Part shown: positions 52,801-64,000 of the stretch, piece after piece
How the letters are laid out: each line of letters starts with the position of its first letter
How positions within the stretch are numbered: the stretch's first letter is position 1
Assembly: GCF_021018895.1 (NCBI RefSeq)
Contig: NC_079371.1
Location: 11,533,501-11,597,500, forward strand
DNA: 64,000 nt
Direction of reading: 5' to 3'
DNA from: Seriola aureovittata
Taxonomy: Eukaryota; Chordata; Actinopteri; Carangiformes; Carangidae
Notes under the pieces: generated by a model
The model's database searches: none
Told to the model about the DNA's origin: nothing
What the model saw: the letters and a program-made list of their open reading frames with translations, nothing else
Translations under genes and position numbers: made by a program

Positions 52801-55800
52801 GCCCCTTCTACTCATGGTCTACTCTTATGGCCGAATCTTGATTGCAATCAGGAGGGTGAGTGCATACTAACCTGTTACACACTTAAAAAGAACTTGCCAC
52901 ATTCAACACATCAGTCGGTCTAACGTGCCTGACATAGGATTAACAGCTTACTAACCAGATGTAAAGTATCATTAACATATCATCTACTGAAAACTGCTTT
53001 GATTCACAGATACACCGACAATATTTAAAAAAAAAAAAAAAAAAAAATTTTAGGAGTTGTACAAGTAACTCTTTTACTGACATTATACAAAACACACATA
53101 AAACTTGTTTAATAGATTGTTTTTTATGCAGTGTGTTTTATAGGGGACACAAAAACAAAAAAGAACGCATACGACGCAAAGTTTAGGTCAAGGGGCCATT
53201 GCTTTCTTTGGATTTCAGTGTTTGTATTATTGTATGTGTACATACTTTCTCATTCATGTGCAAGAGGGAATGGGAACGTCTTCCCATAAAATAGCACAAA
53301 TGAGAAAGTCACTGAAAACAGATGGCAGCTGGAGTTAAAGCGGCTTGGATCTAAATTTAGATACCTATGTGCGGTTTCAGCTACGTCTGTGGTGTATTGA
53401 CGACTTTTCCACTGAAAATCCTTCCTGAAGTGTTTCCATTCGAATCTATTTCCCCCCTTTTTTTGTCACAGTTGTTTCACATTTCCTTCTTTGTTTGAAG
53501 CTTTATTATGTCACTGAAATAGGTGTGGCTGTACCTTTGTTATTGCATTTGCTATGGCTGGACACACTGTACAATCACTTACATTACCTGACAGAAAACC
53601 ATATACACGTTTACAAAGGTTCAGTATAAAACACATATGGTACAGACTGCATGTATAGAGCTGTATAGGATAATGTGCTCAAAATGCTGCCTTTCACAGT
53701 CTGCTCAGCTATAAGCCTTAATAACTCTGATAAATTGGGCTCCATTGTGACTCTTGAGCTGTCAAGGTGTTCTTGAGACGTAAGATCGCAGCTCAGATTT
53801 GAGTGATGGCTGTCAAAATCCCACTAACACTTGGTCACATTTTCTTTTCTTTTTTTTAAGGTAATTTCAAGGAGCATCAAGCCAGATAATCCTAGAGGCC
53901 ACAGCTCTGTGTTTACAGTTTTACAATCAATTTATCCAGCAGGAGAAGGAATGATGGGCAGCATCTTCAGAGGAGCGAGTGGGGTTTCAGAGCCTGGCAG
54001 CATTCTTGAGGGCAATGACCCCCTCTCAGTTTCCAGTGACTCATCCCCATCTCGGTGGGGTTTACATAAGCTTGCCAGTCTCACAAATAAGTGATGATAA
54101 AGGGCTCCAAATTAGTGTTGGGTCCCTCAATGCACTTTGCTGCTACTACTCCTATTAATGAATCACCTAGAAGGTATTTTTAGATCGTGGAAGCAACCCG
54201 TTACTAATGGATACCTGCTTTTATATAAACACCTCCATTTTTTTTTTTAAGCTCTGTGCACCCGAGGGAGTCAGAGCATATAAGGGCTTTGCTGATTTGA
54301 TTACTGTGCCATTGAATGGGGGCTCAGCCACGCACTAGTCGCCCTCCAACTGAGAGCCCTGCCTTAGGCTTTTTTTAGAAACAAGAGCAATCAGTGTGCA
54401 GCGCATTCTGGTAGCTTCTCATAGGTGACTGAAAAAGACACGTCAGAAGGAGAGATGACATTTATATCAACAGCATCAGTGTGGATCGAGCTTGGAATTT
54501 TTTTTTCTCCACATGACAGCATCGCATTTAGATTGTATTCACCATGCTGTCTATAAAGCTTCTTCTACAAACTCACACATTTTTGAGATTTATTCTTACA
54601 TAATTGTGTCTTGATGTATTGACAATGGACCTATTTCAACACAAAATATACAATTTTTTCCAAAACAAAAGGAAAAATGTATTTCCATTTATCTACTGGA
54701 GCACAATTCTGTAGCACTCTTGAGTTTATTTATCATATTTTAGTCTCTGTTGAAATATGACAGAATTGTGTATTAGGTCATTTGCTGGGGTGATTTAATT
54801 GAGATGCTTGTCATAATTTCTCTGTGGGTAATAGTGAGAACAAGAACAAAAGATCAGCCATGCAGAAATCACTGCTGATTGAACGTTGTCAGAATAGTTA
54901 TTGCATGATAGGTGATGGAGGACACAAAGCAACAAAGGTTATGACCTAATTACATACAAGACGAAGTTTAATTGAGTGTATGAAAGATGTGCAGTAATCC
55001 GACAGAAAGGAGGGCCGCGTTCACCAGGCAGACATTCTCATTCTGAAGCACCCAGATGAGTATAACAACGATAATTACACAAGGCAGTGACCACAGGCGT
55101 ATGAAATCAATACTGAGGAAGTGACAGTCACGGCAGACGAGGCAGCGCTTTAACCACTTGGCTTTTGATATACCTGAGCTAATTTTAGCCCACAGCCACA
55201 GTACATCAGGATGAAACCAGCAGGAAAGATGTAATGAAACACACCAGAGCATGTGCAATGGCCACGCTGCTGCTCACCAAACTTTAACCATGTGGTATTT
55301 TTTAATGAGTGCTTCTATGGTTACTGTGACATGACCATTACTGGGTCTTTGATCCACTAGATCCAGCAGTCATTCTTTTGTCTATGAAACAGTGGGGGAC
55401 AATTGATAAATAGCACAAAATGAAAAAAAAGTTCAGTTTTTTTTTTTTTTTGGCTTGTCACGACACAAAAGAATCCAAAGCCCAAATGGATGTTAAAGAT
55501 GAATGATTAAATGATTTCAGTTTACTTATCACGAGCAGTCCTCGGTGAAAGATGCCCCATATCTTTAAAACATAACACCAGACAGGGAAAGATGCTATTG
55601 AGTTGCATTAAGGGAAATGCATTATGGGAAATGTTGGATCTAGTGTTTTTGGAGCTTGACCCAAACAAGGCATGTAATCTGTCTCTTTTGAGGAAAGACT
55701 AAATTGCTGCAATGCCTCTTTAAATCCACTATATCTTGAATTACAAAAAATCTCAACTCAAGGTTCACTCAGCCTTTTCAGAGCACCTCACACCTCACGG

Positions 55801-57041
55801 CCTTCGTCAGAAAATGGAACTTGCTGAGGTGAGCTATGTATAAAATGGGGTAGTGACCAGAGTTGTGATTATAACCTCTTTCACATTGTTCTGATGGGTT
55901 TTTATTTATAGAAAAATTAAACAATATTAGTGTAGGTCGCTGCTCTCAACGTGTTGCTTTCATTCATCTCAGTGTCCACAGGTGGGATCCTTGAGAATCG
56001 AGGGAGGAGAGTTTCAGCATGCACTGTTGTGTCACAGTGTCTTTTTTGATAGTACCACTGGATGGCACCAATGAAAGACATTTTCAGATACTACACATAG
56101 TGTGGATTTAATGTAGTCAATCCCATGACAAACTAAGATAATGAATGCAACAAAATAAAGTAAATAAAGAAACAAAGAACCCACAGAAATTAATGTGGGA
56201 GAGGCATTGAAAACATTATCTAAGTCAGTACTTGGTAAAATCTTTGTCAAGACAGGTTTAACATCTGTACCCCTTCCTCTCCTCATTTTTTACATCACCA
56301 GGTGGGTAAGATCAATCTGATGGCAGCTCAGCGCAGAGAGCAGCACATTCTGGTGATGGTGCTATCCATGGTGTCCTGCTACATGCTGTGCTGGATGCCC
56401 TACGGCATCATGGCCCTGATAGCTACCTTCGGTAAGCTGGGACTGGTCACTCCCATGGCTAGTGTGGTGCCCTCAGTCCTAGCCAAGTTCAGCACTGTCA
56501 TCAACCCAGTCATCTACATGTTCTTCAACAACCAGGTGAGAAACTTGGGCAGAGTGGTGATTTAAAGGTGACCCAGAATCCCCATCTTCACTCCATTTGT
56601 CACTAGACTGAAGTATGTTATGTAAGATCTGTTGGTTGCAGTACATGTGACTGCTCTGCTCTGTTTAATTGTAAAGTGGAGAGGAAGCTCAGTCTCAGTC
56701 ATTTTACTCTCAGTGTCTCTTTATCGCCACTTAATCAGGTGTTACACGCATGAAGTTTACCGCCAAGTCAGTGCTTACTGGAAATGATGAATCCTCTATT
56801 TTGTGCTTTCACACAGTTTTATAGGTGCTTTGTGGCCTTGATGAAGTGCAACGGAGAACCCCAGTCTGTTCAAAGAGGGGTGCACCCAACACCCAGGACA
56901 CAGCTTTCAGGCTTCTTCCCCATTCATAGACAAGCCTCTCTGAGCTCTGCACAACCTCAAATCCACAGCAGCTCCAGAAACGCTGCCCTCTGCAGCCGCC
57001 ACAATGACCACCACACACTTGTTGTCCACTACACTCCATAA
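49847..57041 (+). CDS. tmtops: TMT (teleost multiple tissue) opsin, encephalopsin family
   Basis: Non-visual, light-sensing GPCR that binds retinal through a Schiff base. Four coding exons: 49847-50231, 52527-52855, 56302-56535, 56817-57041, joined in phases 1, 0, 0 to give 390 residues. The start is the ATG followed by GTC; another ATG lies 12 bases on. The N-tail is Ser/Thr-rich with NFSTT as a glycan site. Seven membrane segments follow. Visible hallmarks are the TM3 Cys (YGCKWYGF) paired with ECL2 Cys (GTTCSVQW), the TM3 end YERY in place of DRY, TM6 CYMLCWMPYG, and TM7 SVLAKFSTVINPVIYMF with the retinal Lys at residue 300 and NPxxY. A helix-8-like NNQFYRCF and a 75-codon last exon rich in His/Ser follow. 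The sequence is closest to the TMT/OPN3 group; which TMT subtype cannot be told by eye. Confidence 0.88.
50354..50776 (+). repeat. hAT-like MITE, copy E
   Basis: Begins CAGTGGTGGAAGAAGTATTT and ends AATTTCCACCACTTG, a clear terminal inverted repeat. The interior has GTAAAGTAAAAGTGCAAAAC. It lies in opsin intron 1 and is the best-preserved pair of ends in the window. Confidence 0.7.
51325..51500 (+). repeat. Teleost SINE-like interspersed repeat
   Basis: Contains AAGGCAATTTCATTTATGTA, GCACCACTTAGACACAAGG and AAAGTGCTTTACAGAGG. These motifs belong to a common fish interspersed repeat (usual form ...tttatatagcac...aattcaaagtgctttaca...). Confidence 0.5.
51590..51930 (+). repeat. Teleost interspersed repeat (CAATCCATCCA / CAGTCTGGACC family)
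   Basis: Contains CTGTACCAAATTTTATGGCA, ATCCATCCAGTAGTTTTTGA, GGTGGTGCTAGAGGAAAAGT and CAGTCTGGACCAAAGTAGTG. It is the same family as the repeat at 43535-43870 and lies in opsin intron 1. Confidence 0.6.
53024..53047. repeat. Poly-A tract
   Basis: Homopolymer of A in opsin intron 2. It could be the tail of a retroposed element, but no element body was recognised upstream. Confidence 0.8.
53861..54094 (+). other. Possible alternative terminal exon of the opsin
   Basis: A strong acceptor (TTTTCTTTTCTTTTTTTTAAG) is followed by 77 open codons and a TGA. The frame is the one that opsin exon 2 would supply (phase 0 after IAIRR). Splicing here would cut the receptor after the fifth membrane segment and add a Ser/Pro/Gly-rich tail starting VISRSIKPDN. 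No poly(A) signal is evident close by, and the peptide is not known to me. Chance remains a real possibility. Confidence 0.25.
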
Positions 57042-57540
57042 ATGTTTTTTTCATCTTTTTCATCTGACAGACTGTGAAAGTTAAAAAAAATATTTGTTTG
57101 TTTTTTTTCTGAATTATTGTCCAGAGTCCAAAGTGCAACTAAAAGACACAACTGCCCTCTCTCAACACCTTGCCTTTGATTTTACATATGAAGATGAATG
57201 TTACTGTCAACTATTTAACATTTAAATGTAAACTCGTTGCCATGCAGTTCAGCCTCTGCTTTAATGCATATTTAAGTTGATCATCTGTTGATCTTCCATA
57301 TATGCATATAACTATGTATAGTATCTGTTCTGAATGAAAGCTCTGGAAATGCATTATGTTAGTTTTCTCTCTCGCATGTACATGCAGATATACTGTAAAT
57401 CAAAGATCAATGAATGTCTTTCATGGTTTACATGAAAATAAACTCCACCCCCTCCTATCAGTTAGACATACAGTATTTAGGTGTCTTTGATTTTGAAGCA
57501 TCATCCTTGTCTCTCAGTTCTTTTCCTTTTCCACAATAAA
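57042..57540 (+). other. Opsin 3' UTR with candidate poly(A) signals
   Basis: AT-rich sequence after the opsin stop, with AATAAA at 57437-57442 and again at 57535-57540. Either could end the transcript. Confidence 0.45.
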
Positions 57541-59441
57541 CAGCCACCACAATTACTACAACATAGTACTGTGTAATATGCCACTTAATGGACAGAATTT
57601 AACATATAGAGATCCTGGTTCAACAATTACACGAATATAACTTAACACTATTAATGAAATTATCACATATTGTCTGACGACATTGACGAAAAAGTAGGAA
57701 AAAAAAGAGGGTTTATCAACATTTAATATATTCATTGTAAGTATATTCATGTAAATACTGTATGTACATATTTACAGTTGATGAAAATTTGAACCACTAG
57801 GGGGAAGCTATGAGCCGTTGCAAAAGACACACGAAACAAGTGCTATTTATATGAACATTTGAAGTCTTCTCCTAGTGGTTGCATTCCCACAACTAGACAT
57901 ATGTGAAAGTACAAGCAAACAATTTATGTTGTTTTGGCTGCATGTGTGTCAGTGTAAATTTTTAGATGAAAAACATTTTTTTATTGGAAAAATTCTACTT
58001 AAATAAACTTCAGGTCAGAGATGCTATTTTAACACAAATTCATGAATGTATTCTATTGTATAGCATATCTAGTTCTTTTATGGTGTGCACTGTACAGTAT
58101 ACATAGAGTACAGTATTTATACATATTTAGGTTTTTTAGGTTTAATGTGGTTTAAAAGCACCACCTGTACTGGGTTAACTTTAACCACGCAGTACCAGTG
58201 GATGAAGAAACTCACATTTCATACTAAATGTTATCAGTTCAACATTCAAAACTGCAAAGGATAAACATATTATTAACAATCAGTAACAAATATTGTCATG
58301 AAATTTTAAGAAGAGTTAGAGTAGATGATAGCAGTGGTATGGCAGCAGTAAAAATATCACTACCACTAAGTCATACAACCCATTGTCTTGGGTGGTTTTC
58401 TACTCACTCACTAACTCAGTATTGCTGTGATTATGATTTTTAAAATCTATCTCTCTAGCTACCAAGCTATCTGTCACTCAGGTAAAAGATCCTAAGCTGC
58501 TTTCTGCTTTTACAGCACTCTGTGACTAACGGGTTGAATATGCCACATAAAAAAATGTTTCACATTAGCTTGAAGAGACTGTGTGGGTACAACGAAATTA
58601 GCGGGTCACATACCAGGTGAATGTGCCACCACAACCAAGTACAGTTCACATATTCTGTGGTTGTTATTACATATTGACAAACCTGTCATTTCAAATTGAA
58701 CTGAACTGAACGGATTTCAGAAAGCTCTTAGCCGTACTGACCTGGCATTTGGCCATTGCATATAGTTCTTTGAAGGTGTCCCTTCTGAATTCCATGTAAA
58801 GTAAATAACCAAATAATCAAAGCAACTTTGTAAAAATTTGAGAAAAAACTCCTTGGTTACGTTTTGGAGTGCATGGTCATACAGTCTGATTTTGTGTAGT
58901 GGTCACTGAACCATGACATTGATTTTTTATTAAGAGTAGTGTGTGTAGTAAATGTGTACTTTTCTGCTTTTAGTATGACTCTTTAAATCATATCTGTTTG
59001 CTGCTGCTGCGGTCATTTGTGAGCACTTAATAAAAAGGCATTCCAGTACGCTCTGTGTAATGTTGCCAACTTTAAATTCTATTATGTATTGTATGTCATA
59101 CATTATAATACACTTCATAGGAATTTGTACCCTATTTGCCAAAAACAGGTGAGTTGCCACACTGATACAGAAATACTGAGTAATGCAAAGTCACATTTTG
59201 AGGAATTTAGGTACACATGTCAGAGAGGAAGGGAAAAAAATGCAACAAGGTATTTCACATGCACACATACACACATGTACTCACCAAAGGTCACATCTCT
59301 TTTGGATTTGTACCATGCAGACTTCAGAGCTTCCAGGAAGTAGCGAGAGTAAAACTCAGTTGCTCGAGAGAGCAGCAGTTCATAAGTGCATGGGATGTCA
59401 CGGACACCAGGCAGATCTAGATTTCACCGCTCCTCTCTACC
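57541..59441. other. Intergenic region between opsin and cd40lg
   Basis: No coding exon recognised. The right end must hold the cd40lg promoter and 5' UTR. No convincing TATA box sits at the expected distance. Confidence 0.4.
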
Positions 59442-60958
59442 ATGATCAACACTTACCAGACCAGCCTGGCTCCACCGCCGGTGCCGCCGCGCCTCAACAG
59501 GTCTCACCCGGTCCTCATCCCAACTCCCCTTCCATCACCAGGCCACAGCAAGCCTCTCATCCGATTCTTGGTTGGTGTAGTGGTGCTGCATTTATTGCTG
59601 TCTGTCGGAGGATTCATCTATCTGTACTACAATGACAAAATGGTAAAAAGTTTCTCTTATAAACAAAGATTTTAACGAAGTACAGTTAAGATGTCTTGGT
59701 TGCAATTACAAAGTAATATTCCAAGCCATTACAAGTTAAAACATTTTACTTTGCATTTACTTTATAAAGATGATAACTTATAGAAAAAAAACAATATTGT
59801 TATTGAAAAAATTTCAACTTCAATTAGTATTACACTTAAAAACCAAGTTTTAATTTAATTTAATTTAGTTAATTTTAAATTACAACAAACAAAACTTTTT
59901 TATTACAGATATCTTTCAGTTGCATTTCTAAACTAACACATGAAGTAACTGTCTACAGCACTGTGAATGGTTTTGACCACACTAAGGTACTGAAATAGAT
60001 CTGTCTAAATTCACATATTTGAAACACAGGAAATGCTCTTGAACAAGCAGGTTAGGTGTCAGTACAGTATCTTGTTACAAGGAGAGCATTTAGTGAACAA
60101 AGAGTGGAAGCCGTATGCTTATGAATATTATACATAAATAATAAGTTTAATAGGGAACTCTATGTTCAGGATGTTTTACTGATCTACTTTATTCATTCCT
60201 ACAGCAAAGACCTCCCTCAGCTGAAGGACAAGGTAAATTCATTTCATTTATTTCTTCCTGAAAGTAATTTTATACATTAAGTTGATTACAAAAATCCACT
60301 CTGAAAAATGTCTCTGACCAGATGTTTGTTCTTTTCTCCAGCTGCTTTTTCCTCATCAGAAGAACAGAGAAGTGCCTACAAAACCTTGGCAGGCATGGTA
60401 GTCGACAGCAAAGCACCAAAGAAATCTTCAGGTAAGAAAATATAAAAATTACAGATTTTGATTTTTTTTTTTTAAATGCAACCATAAATAGCTAAAAATC
60501 TATTTAGAAGAGTAAAATATTTTCAATAATAATTGATATAAAATGATATATAAATAATATAAACCCTTCCCCCTGTCTCTCCAGCTGGCTATCTCATGTG
60601 GGACATGGACCACTCAATTCGTAGGAACATCAACTACTACCACAAGAGCTGGCTGACTATCCTGCAGTCTGGTGAATACTACGTCTACTCCACAGTGACC
60701 TTCACCAAGAGCGACTTAATGGCCCCACTAGCCAGCAGAGTCAAGCTGAGGAAAGACGAAAAAGGAGAAGAGAAGACTGTGATGCAGGCCTCCTGCAGTC
60801 TGCACAGAGAGAAAGAATCTATCCCTCAATTGTGCACAGCCACGCATGGAAGGGTGGTCACACTCGAGAAAGGAGACCAGCTCAGTGTCTGGGTACAAAA
60901 CCTTTCACTGGTGGACTACGATGACATAGCCACAACCTTTGGGATGTACAAACTGTAG
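59442..60958 (+). CDS. cd40lg: CD40 ligand (TNFSF5)
   Basis: Type II membrane cytokine of the TNF superfamily; on activated T cells it engages CD40 on B cells and antigen-presenting cells. Five coding exons: 59442-59642, 59909-59986, 60205-60232, 60342-60431, 60585-60958, all in phase, 256 residues (human 261). The N-terminus MINTYQTS closely follows the human start MIETYNQTS, which supports this ATG. Residues 9-35 are a proline-rich cytoplasmic tail with PPVPPR, and the membrane segment is at about 42-63. A short stalk is encoded by exons 2-4. The TNF homology domain is about 133-256: SWLTILQSGEYYVYSTVTF (strand C region), two Cys (ASCSL and QLCTA) placed like the human disulfide pair, and the family C-terminus TTFGMYKL. 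The five-exon plan and position beside vgll1 match human CD40LG. Exon 2 is short and not conserved in sequence, and rests on splice sites and phase. Confidence 0.9.
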
Positions 60959-62966
60959 GACTTCTATATGAGCATGTGCATGGACCTAAGCTAAAGAGTG
61001 GGAACTCAGTAAATGGATGGACGTGGATATAAATCTACTGAGAACACTGTTAAATACTCGGGACTGATAACTTTTTTTGTGGTTTTGAGACACAAACCAC
61101 ATTCCTAAACTATAATTTATTAAATTCCATATACATGTGTGTTATTGTTTGTTTCTATGGTAAATTTATGAATGGTTCTGTTCTGTATTTATTGATGTAA
61201 ATGAGATTGTATGGATGTGAAATGAAATTCTTATATTTAATCTAAAATTATTTCTATATATTTCTTCTCTTCTCATCAGTTTTTCTTGCATCTGCCCATT
61301 TAGACATTAGACTTAAACATCTGGTCTAAAGCACCACATATTAGATGTTGCCAGTGTTGGATTACACAGCTACTCTGTGTGCATGTACAAGAATGGAGCA
61401 TATCTGAATGAACATGCAGAATATTTTAAATGGTGAAAAGGAAAGGTTTCTGTTAAGAAAAAAAGTCCTAAAAAGAATCAGTGTTGAGATGCTTCATGAG
61501 TCAGGATTAGGGACAGGGGATCAGGTGAATTTATACAAGTTAAAATCATCATTAACACTGCAACGTTTGCTGAAGACCATCAACACTCTTCCTCTGACTT
61601 ACCCAAAATGGTCCTCCATTGGCTACTCAAAGATCAGACAGCAATCGTATCTACTGTAAAGTGCAAAACCCTCTAGTTCAGCCTGTTCCGCTGTGGTCTG
61701 AAATTAATCTAGGAGACAAGAAACCACAGAGCGTAGTTGGATTTTGTCATGATGCTAATCCACAAGAAACAGGACCACTCAAGAAGTGGGTTACCACTTG
61801 AAAAGGTTAACTAATCTTAGTAATGTCGATCTCTCATAAGCTGTACACACACATCAAACTGCATGTTGTTTTCAGTGGTACAAGAAAGATCACCTTGGTG
61901 GGAAACAATTACAGTATCAACATGTGATTATTTTTAGAAAGTCAAGACTACAAATCATATACGTGTTTTACTGCTGACAGTTTTTCAAAGCAAGCTGCAG
62001 ATTTTCCACTTTTGTAGTATTTTTCCTTCTTTCCAGGGAGCCAGTGGTTTCCATTGATTTCCATATGGTGTATGAGTCATAATTATTACAAAGCAATTTA
62101 AACTTGTTTCAGGTGTGTCATCAATCACGATGAACTTAAAGTTTTCCTTATTGACATGTATGAGTACAGTGCCTCACAATGACAAGATTTACTGTAATGT
62201 ATTGCACTACTCAAGAAAGACTTGTGTGCCATTTGATTTTTACATTGTATAAAATTAAATTTAGACCAACAGCTGCCTAAAAGGTGGGAAAAATTATTCA
62301 AAATTCTGAAAGAGCGGTTTGAAAAGAACAGTTTGAACTACAGTTCTCAGTAACTGTTCTGGATTCCTGGTAAATGTGAGGGTTAAAACATGAAAAAATG
62401 CCAGTTAAGATGCCCATGTGCAGGTTAGACGCTGCCCTGCTTTTTCATTGAAGCACTGGTCGCTCCTTATCCTACAGGTATGAGTTAGAAGTAACTTTAA
62501 GCTGCTTGGTGACTAATATAAGATTTTAAAAATACTGGGTGAGTAATATAAAAAAGTTCTACCCCCACCAACCCATCAAAAGTAAAAATGTGCAGTGCAG
62601 TGCAGATTCAAGGTTAGCACCACAGACATTACAAAACCTACCAGTGTTTCACACATGGAAAATTTGAATATCTATAGAGGTGTGTACAGATGCAGAGGCG
62701 ACGAACTCTCACAGGATGTCATTCTAGTCACTCCTTCCATAAAGGGTTTCTTGCTACCGAATCTGAACAACCTACAAATTCCTGAACCACACATGTGCTG
62801 AATGCTGCATGGAAAAGCCACATTGGTGGATTTTCCAGTATGAATAAAAGGAGCACACAGTTTATGCTGTGTGGTTGAAACATGTGTGAAATCTTTGGAG
62901 TTTTCCATTTCTCACTTTTTGAAATTGATGTCAGAAGCTAAACTCCACTTGTTATATTAAATTTTT
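60959..62966 (+). other. cd40lg 3' UTR and flank
   Basis: AT-rich, without any recognisable exon. Canonical AATAAA signals on the plus strand occur at 62843-62848 and 62967-62972, which would allow a 3' UTR of about 2 kb. Scattered ATTTA motifs fit an unstable cytokine mRNA but are expected by chance at this composition. Confidence 0.35.
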
Positions 62967-64000
62967 AATAAAAGAATGACCATACCAAACATAAAGTACA
63001 GAGTGTCTAGAAAAAAAGCATTACAATACTTGCAACAACAATAATTGCATAGAACAACCTTTCAAAAACAATACACACAGTGGTCTGGAGATGTCATTTC
63101 AAATAAACAAGATGAAACCGGAGTTTAGCCCCCTCCCACCAGTAAGTGCTCACTGAGGCTTATGGGAATTGAAAACTACAGTATGTTATACTTAATGAAA
63201 ACAATTTAAAATACAGAAACAGCAACAACGTTAATCTCAACAGCAAAGATGATCGTACATCTGTCCAGGCAGCAGAGCCTCTGTTAACGCTGAAGACAGT
63301 CTGCTTGCTAACTGTGCGTCCCAGTAGGAACAGCGGTTAAAGATCAGTCACAGCAAGAATTCACCTTGCTTTAGCGCACTCGAGCAAGACAGTGACTCTG
63401 CTGTAGATGTACCAGTGCTGCCTTGTACCCTACACAGTGCTCTGACCTCCCTGTAAAGAGGTGCACGCAAACACAGCACTTCCCAACAGGGATTGTACAG
63501 TATTACAATATTATTACATTTTGTATCATTTGTAATGAAACCTGGGACCTGCTCTGTTGTCTTTAAACAATCATCAATACCAAGAGACTTGATTAAATAA
63601 AGGCAAAGGGAACATAATGAACGGCCTAACTGTGTGGTGGCTAAACCACATGGCCTGGCCCTTTTTGGTTAATAAATTGGGTTAATTCATTCATTATTGC
63701 AATTTCTCCAAATCTGGCCTACCATGCTGGGGCTAACCCAGAAGTCAGTCAGTAAAGCAGTCACTTATTGCATTTCGATAGCATCCACTGCTGCTCTGCA
63801 GCGCAGCAAGAGTAGATAACAGTGTTGACAGTGCACACACTCAGCCTCATGAGGAAATGTACCGCTGTATCGCAAAGAGGCTGCATCTTAAACAGCACAC
63901 AGAGCCCTGTTTGTTTTTCAGACCCAATATAGACCCACTAAGCTTGAGCCATTCTCATTAAAATATTACTACAATCCATCTCTGACACTTTCAACATAAA
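62967..64000 (-). other. Possible 3' UTR of a convergent gene (arhgef6 expected)
   Basis: No coding exon is visible. In human Xq26.3 the neighbour of CD40LG is ARHGEF6, arranged tail to tail. The higher-complexity sequence here and a minus-strand ATTAAA at 62964-62969 would fit its 3' UTR. This is inference from gene order only. Confidence 0.2.

Noticed and set aside
61408..61801. Two overlapping plus-strand frames of 60-83 codons after cd40lg
   Set aside because: AT-rich 3' UTR context, different frames, no motifs.

Overview
The window is vertebrate genomic DNA, almost certainly from a ray-finned (teleost) fish. Genes are split into many short exons with GT..AG introns and lie far apart in AT-rich DNA. 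Several interspersed repeats look like families I know from fish genomes. One gene is a TMT-type opsin, a family absent from placental mammals. There is no sign of operons, CRISPR arrays, prophages or other prokaryotic features. Exon borders were placed by hand from splice sites, and reading phase was checked across every junction given.

Layout: (1) 3131-18715, minus strand: the 5' ten coding exons of a MAP7-family microtubule-associated protein (map7d3 by synteny). It runs off the left edge, and a decayed retroelement (about 423-1590) sits in or beyond its intron. (2) 20830-24357, minus: a complete TNF-receptor-superfamily gene with EDA2R/TROY-like cysteine-rich domains and an EDAR-like death domain. 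(3) 26312-38093, plus: a complete 28-coding-exon adhesion GPCR, adgrg4 (GPR112), with an N-terminal pentraxin-like domain, GAIN/GPS region and 7TM. (4) 39887-41561, plus: vgll1. (5) 41562-49846: a gene-poor 8 kb stretch with repeats. (6) 49847-57041, plus: a four-exon TMT/encephalopsin-type opsin. (7) 59442-60958, plus: cd40lg, the CD40 ligand. (8) 60959-64000: cd40lg 3' UTR and probably the 3' end of a convergent gene (arhgef6 expected from human gene order).

The order MAP7D3-ADGRG4-VGLL1-CD40LG(-ARHGEF6) matches human Xq26.3 as I know it, so this is an old conserved block. The death-domain TNF receptor and the opsin are the two members not expected there from the human map. The genes do not form one pathway. 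The immune/TNF link (a TNF receptor and a TNF ligand about 35 kb apart) is the only evident functional theme.

I found no convincing undescribed system. The items most worth a second look are the death domain on the EDA2R/TROY-like receptor, a long TG repeat that replaces the polypyrimidine tract before the adgrg4 GPS exon, a proline-rich SH3-ligand-like tail on CD40LG, and a possible alternative last exon in the opsin.
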